From NCBI GenBank assembly GCA_026985945.1, contig JALSPN010000105.1, forward strand, positions 1-12,957: a stretch of DNA of 12,957 nucleotides, read 5' to 3'. The stretch is from Thermodesulfobacteriales bacterium. GTDB lineage: Bacteria > Desulfobacterota > Thermodesulfobacteria > Thermodesulfobacteriales > Thermodesulfatatoraceae. This document shows, piece by piece, positions 8,310-12,957 of this stretch; positions within the stretch are counted from its first letter, which is position 1; each line of letters begins with the position of its first letter. Position numbers and translations under genes: made by a program. A model generated the notes under the pieces. The model was not told the DNA's origin and made no database searches. It saw nothing but the letters and a program-made list of their open reading frames with translations.

Positions 8310-9085
8310 TGGGTAAGGATTGTCCGGAAAAAAAGCAGAAGTGCGAGGCCGGAGCCCCTAAATGGATGACCACCTTTTCCGACCTCATGTCGCTCCTGAT
8401 GTGTTTTTTTGTGCTCCTGCTCTCTTTCTCCGAGATGGACGTGGCACGCTTTAAAGAAGTGGCCGGTTCTTTAAGAGACGCCTTCGGAGTGCAGAGAGAA
8501 GAGGCGGTTTTTGAGGTTCCAAAGGGGATTGACGTGGTTTCCACGGAATTTCCGGCCCGGTTTACGGTGGAAGAACTTCTGGAACGCATAAAGGCCGCGG
8601 TAAAGCTTGAAATGATCAAGGGGGAAATCCAGATCGAAAGCCTTAAAGATCGGGTAGTCCTTCGTTTTAAAGACGAGCTCCTCTTTCCCAAGGGCAGCGA
8701 TGAACTGTCTCCCAGGGCTAAACAGGTCCTTTTCAAGGTGGGTGAGGTCCTGGAACTTTTTGATGGCGAAGTGGTGGTGGCAGGCCATACGGATAACACC
8801 CCCGTAAGAGGGGGGCGCTTTCGTTCCAACTGGGAGCTTTCTGCAGCCAGAGCCGTAAGGGTGGTGGAATTTTTCCTGAAGCACAAATTTGTGCTCCCCC
8901 GTCAGCTAGCAGCGGTAGGTTATGGCCCCAGCCGTCCCCTTTATCCCAACGATACCGAGGAGCATCGGGCAGCTAACCGGCGGGTGGAGATTATTCTCCT
9001 GCAACACAAAAACCCGCTTCTTGAATACCGCGAGGCTTTTTCGGGGGCCAAAGAACAAGAGCCGCTTCCACAGGAGGCCAAATGA
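8309..9085 (+). CDS. motB: Flagellar stator protein MotB/PomB (sodium-type)
   Basis: A 258-residue stator subunit. A short cytoplasmic N-terminus leads into one membrane helix (about 22-40) with the essential ion-carrying Asp25 in TTFSDLMSLLMCFF, followed directly by the plug-like amphipathic stretch SFSEMDVARFKEVAGSL (39-55). The helix and plug read like PomB rather than proton-type MotB. The C-terminal OmpA-like peptidoglycan-binding domain covers about 115-232, with GHTDNTPV (159-166), LSAARA (177-182) and NRRVEI (223-228). This domain fixes the stator to the cell wall. The linker between plug and OmpA domain has normal length. It starts within the motA stop and ends overlapping pilZ by 4 nt (ATGA), so all three are one operon with coupled translation. 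Confidence 0.95.
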   Translation: MGKDCPEKKQKCEAGAPKWMTTFSDLMSLLMCFFVLLLSFSEMDVARFKEVAGSLRDAFGVQREEAVFEVPKGIDVVSTEFPARFTVEELLERIKAAVKLEMIKGEIQIESLKDRVVLRFKDELLFPKGSDELSPRAKQVLFKVGEVLELFDGEVVVAGHTDNTPVRGGRFRSNWELSAARAVRVVEFFLKHKFVLPRQLAAVGYGPSRPLYPNDTEEHRAANRRVEIILLQHKNPLLEYREAFSGAKEQEPLPQEAK

Positions 9086-9657
9086 GTGAGGAAAAACGTC
9101 ACTATATCCGGATTTACGATCGGGTCTTTCTTCGTCTCAAACCTCTTACACGGGAGGATTTTGAGAAAAAACTTGCCAATTATAAGGATGGAAAGGAAAA
9201 GCCCTGGATTGATCCCATCCGCCCCCCAGGGGAGGTAGCCAAGCTGGAGTCCAATCTCAAGCGCCTTCGAGAGAAAGACCGGGAACTGGCAGGGATTCTG
9301 GAAATTTTGAACCAAAAGCTTGACCGCATTCTGATTCATCTTTTGGGTGAGGAATTTTTAAAGGGCTTCAGAGAGGTAGAGGTAAATCTGAGCGCCGGGG
9401 GGATAAGAGTTAAACTGTCACAGAAGCCAAAACAGGGGGAGCTCTATGAAATAGACCTTGGTCTTCTTCCAGAGTGGCTGTTTTTAAAAACTTTTGGAGA
9501 AGTGGTAAGAGTGGAAGACTGTGATGCGGATGGTTGCGAGGTGGCCTTTAAATTTATCTGGATCACCGAGGCGGATCAGGACAAACTAGTCCAGCATATT
9601 TTCCGCCAGCAGGTTCTTCAGCTCCAGGCCAGCCGCAGGGTAAAGAGGGAAGAATAA
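9082..9657 (+). CDS. PilZ domain protein, likely c-di-GMP-responsive regulator of the flagellar stator
   Basis: A 191-residue soluble protein. The c-di-GMP-binding arginines are at the N-terminus (Arg6 and Arg10, with RIYDR at 10-14 giving a second RxxxR reading). The second PilZ motif, NxSxxG, is Asn102, Ser104 and Gly107 in VNLSAGG. Between them, residues 24-95 form a charged helical insert with coiled-coil character (about 50-88). The beta-barrel continues to about 160 and a C-terminal helix (163-188) ends in basic residues. It resembles stand-alone PilZ proteins with an insert rather than full YcgR, whose N-terminal YcgR domain is missing. AGGAGG lies four bases before the ATG. The operon with motA and motB implies a motor brake or stator modulator; that role is inferred. 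Confidence 0.82.
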   Translation: MSEEKRHYIRIYDRVFLRLKPLTREDFEKKLANYKDGKEKPWIDPIRPPGEVAKLESNLKRLREKDRELAGILEILNQKLDRILIHLLGEEFLKGFREVEVNLSAGGIRVKLSQKPKQGELYEIDLGLLPEWLFLKTFGEVVRVEDCDADGCEVAFKFIWITEADQDKLVQHIFRQQVLQLQASRRVKREE

Positions 9658-9852
9658 AACTGCGTTTTAGATATTTCTTTCTGCTTCCTTTAGCTTAAAC
9701 ATCCGAAGAAATTTTATACTGCTACTCTGAAAATTCGGACACTTTAGAAAGGAAGGGAATTAACCGGAAATTTGGAGGAATTATCTGGCAATTATCTTGA
9801 GAGCGGGTTAAATGGGAATATTAAATCTTCTGGTTAACAAAGGAGGTCTGGA
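9658..9852 (+). promoter_or_regulatory. 195-nt intergenic region with weak promoter candidates for the DJ-1 gene
   Basis: TTGAGA at 9797-9802 with TATTAA at 9819-9824 (16-nt spacer) is a possible sigma-70 promoter. TATACT at 9715-9720 is a good -10 without a recognisable -35. An 11-bp-spaced direct repeat AATTATCT lies at 9779-9786 and 9790-9797. Right after the pilZ stop, TAAAAC-TGC-GTTTTA (9655-9669) is a short AT-rich inverted repeat, too weak and without a T tract to be a clear terminator. No small gene was supported. The strong AAAGGAGGT at 9839-9847 serves the next gene. Confidence 0.35.
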
Positions 9853-10404
9853 ATGGGAAAGGTGGCTATCTTATTGGCGCCAGGTTACGAAGAACTGGAG
9901 GCGGTAACGGTGATTGATGTCCTCCGCCGGGGTGGAATTGATATTGTCATTGCAGGTCTTGAGGAAGGCCCCATCCCCAGTGCCAGAAACGTAAAAATCG
10001 TCCCCGATACCACCATAGATACCCTTGATCCCGAGGGAATAGACCTGGTGATCTTACCCGGTGGGATACCTGGAGTGGAAAATCTCAAGAAAGACTCGCG
10101 GGTCAAACAACTTCTCCAGAAAGTGCGCGAAAAGGATAAAAAGTGTGCTGCGATTTGTGCGGCTCCAGGGGCTCTGGCCGCTTTTGGACTTCTGGAAGGG
10201 AAGAGGGCCACCATTTATCCTGCCCTCAAAGAGGAACTTAAAGGAGCTCAGGTGGAAGATTCGCCGGTAGTGGTTGACGGCGATATCATTACCAGCCAGG
10301 GCCCTGGGACGGCCATGGCCTTTGCCTTCAAACTCCTTGAGATTATGGCCGGGCCTCAAAAGGCCCAGGAAATTGCCAAACAGATGCTGGTCTCCTGGCC
10401 TTAA
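9853..10404 (+). CDS. DJ-1/PfpI family protein (YajL-like)
   Basis: A 183-residue cytoplasmic protein of the DJ-1 superfamily. The nucleophile-elbow cysteine is Cys102 in AAICAAPG, and the partner glutamate is Glu16 within GYEELEAV, equivalent to Cys106 and Glu18 of human DJ-1. LPGGIPG at 68-74 forms the conserved glycine-rich loop, and the C-terminal half contains the family motif SQGPGTAMAFA (148-158). Tyr122 occupies roughly the place of DJ-1 His126. Family members are linked to oxidative or carbonyl stress; proposed deglycase activity is debated, so no reaction is assigned. AAAGGAGGT five bases before the ATG predicts strong translation. Its TAA stop overlaps the stop of the converging epsI gene. 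Confidence 0.9.
   Translation: MGKVAILLAPGYEELEAVTVIDVLRRGGIDIVIAGLEEGPIPSARNVKIVPDTTIDTLDPEGIDLVILPGGIPGVENLKKDSRVKQLLQKVREKDKKCAAICAAPGALAAFGLLEGKRATIYPALKEELKGAQVEDSPVVVDGDIITSQGPGTAMAFAFKLLEIMAGPQKAQEIAKQMLVSWP
10360..10402 (-). terminator. Weak terminator-like hairpin for the polX-xrt-epsI operon
   Basis: Read on the minus strand, AAGGCCAGGA starting at the epsI stop pairs with TCCTGGGCCTT (one bulged base) across a 22-nt loop and is followed by a short T run. It lies wholly inside the 3' end of the DJ-1 gene on the other strand. The loop is long and the T tract short, so the call is tentative. Confidence 0.3.
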
Positions 10405-11015
10405 GGCAAAAAATCATTTAGAACCGGCAAGAGGGCCTTAGTGAATTCCTGGAGAAGCTCTTCGGCCCCTGGTTCATAATTAGTAATAAGACGCACCAGG
10501 GCTCCGTCCGAGCGTCTCTTAAAGAGGCGGTCAAAGAGGAGATAGAGCCGATCACGGTATTCATCGGCCACAATGCGACCTCTTCCCTGATACCAGTAAT
10601 ATACCAGGAGCTTTTCTCCACCTTTCTGAAGGAGGAAGCGGTTGATTTTGATGGGACCCTTGGAAGTTTTAAGGGTGATGATTTTGTCTTCCACCGGCAG
10701 CCACCCTCCCCCGGGCATACAATGCTTGGGAGAATGGATCATGGCTCCCTCCTGCTGCTCTTCAAAAAAACCTATGTAAAGGCTTACGCACTTTCTCTGG
10801 TGGCAATAATCCCACATGATGTAATCATCAACCCCAAGGGCCTTTTCCACCTCGGGGGGCATCTGGTTAGCTCTCTGAAAACGAAAGCCATCGATGGTTT
10901 TCGGAAAAAGGCCTAAAGGCTTTTTGAGGGGAACCGGATGCTGGCTGCTTATCCCTTTAAGCAGGAAGGAGAAAATTACCAATAAGAGACTTAGAAACAG
11001 GGCTTTTTTTATCAT
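10401..11015 (-). CDS. epsI: Exosortase-associated protein EpsI (DUF3485 family)
   Basis: A 204-residue envelope protein. An N-terminal membrane helix or uncleaved signal (about 4-21) exports the rest to the periplasm. The family hallmarks IHSPKHCMPGGGW (93-105) and YYWYQGRGR (139-147) are present. EpsI is known as a companion of exosortase, separate as here or fused to its C-terminus. It occurs in exopolysaccharide and PEP-CTERM sorting loci; its biochemical role is not settled. The ATG overlaps the exosortase stop in an ATGA, with no clear ribosome-binding site, so translation is probably coupled. The stop shares a TTAA with the stop of the converging DJ-1 gene, leaving no intergenic DNA. 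Confidence 0.9.
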   Translation of the reverse strand: MIKKALFLSLLLVIFSFLLKGISSQHPVPLKKPLGLFPKTIDGFRFQRANQMPPEVEKALGVDDYIMWDYCHQRKCVSLYIGFFEEQQEGAMIHSPKHCMPGGGWLPVEDKIITLKTSKGPIKINRFLLQKGGEKLLVYYWYQGRGRIVADEYRDRLYLLFDRLFKRRSDGALVRLITNYEPGAEELLQEFTKALLPVLNDFLP

Positions 11016-11851
11016 CTTTTATGGACCAAAAAATGAAGAATAAAAACCAGGAAAATAGAAAGCCCAAAGACCAGCATCCCGGAGAAGGTATGAAAAAAAC
11101 CGTGGGCCACTTTAGGGCCCAGATGATAGGAGAGGACGCCAGTCAAAAAGACTCGCACAATATTTACTCCGATAGCAATGGGAATAGAGGCCAGGATAAG
11201 GACCAGCCGCCAGAAGTTTGAGCGCATAAAATAGGCCAGAATGCTACAGATGGCCAGCAGGGAAATAAGGGAGCGGATACCACTGCAAGCATCTATCACC
11301 TCAAGGACCATGTTGGGAAGCACGATGATATTTCCGTCACGATAGACAGAATAACCCAGGAGTTGCAGAAGCTCTGTAGCAGCTTTGGAGGCAAAAAGTT
11401 TGAGGGGAAAAGTAAGACTATTATAAATCACGTAAGGAATGGGAATAGCCAAAATATTTATCCATACCGGAAAGAAAAGTTTTTTGGCAAGTGGCCAACC
11501 AAAGAGAAAGATTATTCCTCCGTAAAGGACGATTAAAAAAGAAAATCTCTGGGAGAATTGCTCTCCTGCCACCCGGCCCAGAAGGAACAATCCCAGCCCC
11601 GTCAGCAAAAGTAGGAGCCCCCACCAGCTGCCTTTAAGGGTAACCCTGGCAAGCTCCTGGCGTTTGGCCCAGATGAGATAAATCGCAAAAAGTGGCAGGA
11701 GGAAACCGTGAGAATAGTTGGGATCGTGCCACCAGTCGGAAACAAGCCCTTTGAGGACGGGGAAATAAAGATAGATGAGCCCTGCTGCAAAAATGAAAAG
11801 GGCTAACGTTTGTTCTTGTAAGAGGTTTATTTTTTTTGCTTTAGCTTCCAT
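11012..11851 (-). CDS. xrt: Exosortase (Xrt/EpsH family transpeptidase-like membrane protein)
   Basis: A 279-residue inner-membrane protein with about eight hydrophobic helices. The exosortase catalytic triad is complete: Cys189 in IDACSGIRSL, Arg233 in NIVRVF and His254 in HGFFHTFSG. The N-terminal DPNYSHGFLLP (43-53) is also typical. Exosortases are predicted to recognise C-terminal PEP-CTERM-type signals on exported proteins, cleaving and transferring them in the envelope; they also occur in exopolysaccharide loci. No substrate or polysaccharide gene is in this window. The start ATG lies 25 nt inside the end of polX with no strong ribosome-binding site, implying coupled translation. Subfamily (XrtA or another) cannot be set by eye. 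Confidence 0.93.
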   Translation of the reverse strand: MEAKAKKINLLQEQTLALFIFAAGLIYLYFPVLKGLVSDWWHDPNYSHGFLLPLFAIYLIWAKRQELARVTLKGSWWGLLLLLTGLGLFLLGRVAGEQFSQRFSFLIVLYGGIIFLFGWPLAKKLFFPVWINILAIPIPYVIYNSLTFPLKLFASKAATELLQLLGYSVYRDGNIIVLPNMVLEVIDACSGIRSLISLLAICSILAYFMRSNFWRLVLILASIPIAIGVNIVRVFLTGVLSYHLGPKVAHGFFHTFSGMLVFGLSIFLVFILHFLVHKR

Positions 11852-12957
11852 GAAGTGATTTCTGCCAGGTGCTTTTTGAATTGTTTATAGTCCAGAGTGT
11901 TTAAAATATCCTTTTTTTCACACCAACCCCGACGAGCCACTGCCACCCCGAGATGAAGATAGCTCATTTGATCTACAAGGTGGGCATCTGTCCCGATGAG
12001 GAGTTTAACCCCGGCTTCTCTGGCCGCCCGGGCATGAATATCGTTGAGATCAAGGCGTTTGTAATAGGCATTTATTTCAAGGGCGGTCTTGGTTTCTGCA
12101 GCTACCTCTATAATACGTTCTATATTTACCGAATAGGGTTCCCTCTCTCCCAGAAGCCTTCCGGTAGGATGGCCGATACAATGGACAAAAGGATTCTTGA
12201 GAGCGGATATGAGGCGATTGGTGAGGTTTTCTTCATCCTGTTTGAAGCCGCTATGGATAGAGGCAATTACCAGATCAAACTCCTTAAGGACTTCGTCAGG
12301 ATAATCTAAACTTCCATCAGAAAGGATGTCCACCTCTGTCCCGCAGAGCAGTTTTATATCTTTGGAACGGCGGTTGAAGGCCTCAATGGCCTTTTTCTTT
12401 TCCATTATTTTTTCGATCGGAATTCCACCGGCAACTTTTAAACCCTGAGAGTGATCACAAATTCCGACCCATTTAAGGCCCAATCGGCGGGCATAGGCCG
12501 CTATCTCTTCAATAGAAGCACTGCCGTCGCTGAATTTAGAATGCACGTGGGCATCTCCCAGGATTTCGTCATATTTTACCAGCTGAGGGAGCTTTCCGGC
12601 CTGAGCGGCTTCAATCTCCCCCCGGTCCTCTCTTAACTCCGGTGGTATCCACGGAAGTCCCACCGCGGCAAAGACTTCTTCCTCTTCTTTTCCGCCTATG
12701 CGTTCCTGTCCGCGAAAAATACCATATTCGTTAATTTTAAGCCCCCTCTGGACTCCAAGTTCCCGAATCCGAATGTTGTGGGCCTTGGATCCTGTAAAAT
12801 AGGCCAGAGCGGCCCCGTAACATTCCGGATCAACCACTCGCAGGTCCACCTGAATTCCTTGCTTGAGCCTTACGCTGGTCTTGGTCTCCCCCTGAAGAAG
12901 TACTTCATCTACCATCGGGAGGGAGACAAAGATTTCCATCACCCGAAGGGGGTTTTT
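11827..12957 (-). CDS. polX: Family X DNA polymerase/3'-5' exonuclease PolX, N-terminal part cut by window edge
   Basis: The frame is open to the window edge, giving 376 C-terminal residues of a protein normally about 570-580 long; the helix-hairpin-helix and most of the palm are missing. The fragment begins in the palm, with the third catalytic aspartate in QVDLRVV (Asp38 counted from the edge). The thumb follows, with YFTGSKAHN and KINEYGIF (about 53-81). A PHP nuclease domain occupies about 133-360 with its metal ligands intact: HVH (137, 139), Asp144, CDHS (168-169), Glu208 in GTEVD, SIHSG (235), GHPTGR (263) and TDAH (324-326). PolX acts in gap-filling repair with its own 3'-5' exonuclease. 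It is the first visible gene of the minus-strand operon and overlaps the exosortase by 25 nt. Confidence 0.95.
   Translation of the reverse strand, partial: KNPLRVMEIFVSLPMVDEVLLQGETKTSVRLKQGIQVDLRVVDPECYGAALAYFTGSKAHNIRIRELGVQRGLKINEYGIFRGQERIGGKEEEEVFAAVGLPWIPPELREDRGEIEAAQAGKLPQLVKYDEILGDAHVHSKFSDGSASIEEIAAYARRLGLKWVGICDHSQGLKVAGGIPIEKIMEKKKAIEAFNRRSKDIKLLCGTEVDILSDGSLDYPDEVLKEFDLVIASIHSGFKQDEENLTNRLISALKNPFVHCIGHPTGRLLGEREPYSVNIERIIEVAAETKTALEINAYYKRLDLNDIHARAAREAGVKLLIGTDAHLVDQMSYLHLGVAVARRGWCEKKDILNTLDYKQFKKHLAEITSWKLKQKK

Noticed and set aside
9701..9732. Inverted repeat CCGAA...TTCGG after pilZ, considered as a terminator
   Set aside because: The arms match only with a 4-nt bulge and no T tract follows on either strand.
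11021..11221. Plus-strand Lys/Asn/Gln-rich frame opposite the exosortase gene
   Set aside because: Low-complexity composition mirrors the hydrophobic codons of the exosortase on the other strand; no family features were seen.
11953..12309. Plus-strand open frame of 118 codons opposite polX
   Set aside because: It is antisense to the PHP domain of polX, where all metal-binding motifs are intact on the minus strand.
1..12957. Search for CRISPR arrays, tRNAs, insertion sequences, phage or toxin-antitoxin genes
   Set aside because: No regularly spaced repeats, cloverleaf-like sequences, transposase motifs or short two-gene toxin modules were recognised on either strand.

Overview
The window looks like chromosomal housekeeping DNA from a motile, diderm, probably thermophilic bacterium. 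Pointers are the PpiD-type envelope chaperone, the exosortase pair, the MEP-pathway IspD, and compact Glu/Lys/Arg-rich proteins packed with overlapping genes. Placement near the thermophilic sulfur/sulfate-metabolising Desulfobacterota/Thermodesulfobacteria is an inference from gene style, not something the sequence proves.

Left block (1-7482, + strand): the 3' end of a Mur-ligase gene (probably mpl), then endonuclease V (nfi), ispD, a TerC-family membrane protein, a PpiD-like periplasmic chaperone/PPIase and carB. Gaps are short and the first four genes overlap, so this looks like one mixed-function transcription unit (cell wall recycling, DNA repair, isoprenoids, metal homeostasis, envelope folding, pyrimidine/arginine precursor). 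An 88-nt gap before ppiD carries a pair of direct repeats.

Middle block (7483-9657, + strand): a three-gene flagellar stator operon, motA(pomA)-motB(pomB)-pilZ, with 1-4 nt stop/start overlaps. A near-consensus sigma-28 (FliA) promoter lies just upstream, inside a terminator-like hairpin whose 3' arm contains the motA Shine-Dalgarno. The stators are of PomA/PomB (sodium) type. The third gene encodes a PilZ domain protein with intact c-di-GMP-binding motifs, suggesting a built-in motor brake.

Right block (9658-12957): a 195-nt gap with weak promoter signals leads to a + strand DJ-1/PfpI (YajL-like) gene. It meets, tail to tail with a shared TTAA, a - strand operon polX - exosortase - epsI (read right to left). 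polX is cut by the window edge. Exosortase and EpsI together imply a sorting or exopolysaccharide system whose substrates are not in this window.

No tRNA, rRNA, CRISPR array, insertion sequence or phage gene was seen. The most interesting points are the overlapping sigma-28 promoter/hairpin/ribosome-binding-site arrangement before motA, a canonical G-quadruplex motif at the nfi/ispD overlap, and the PilZ-stator operon.
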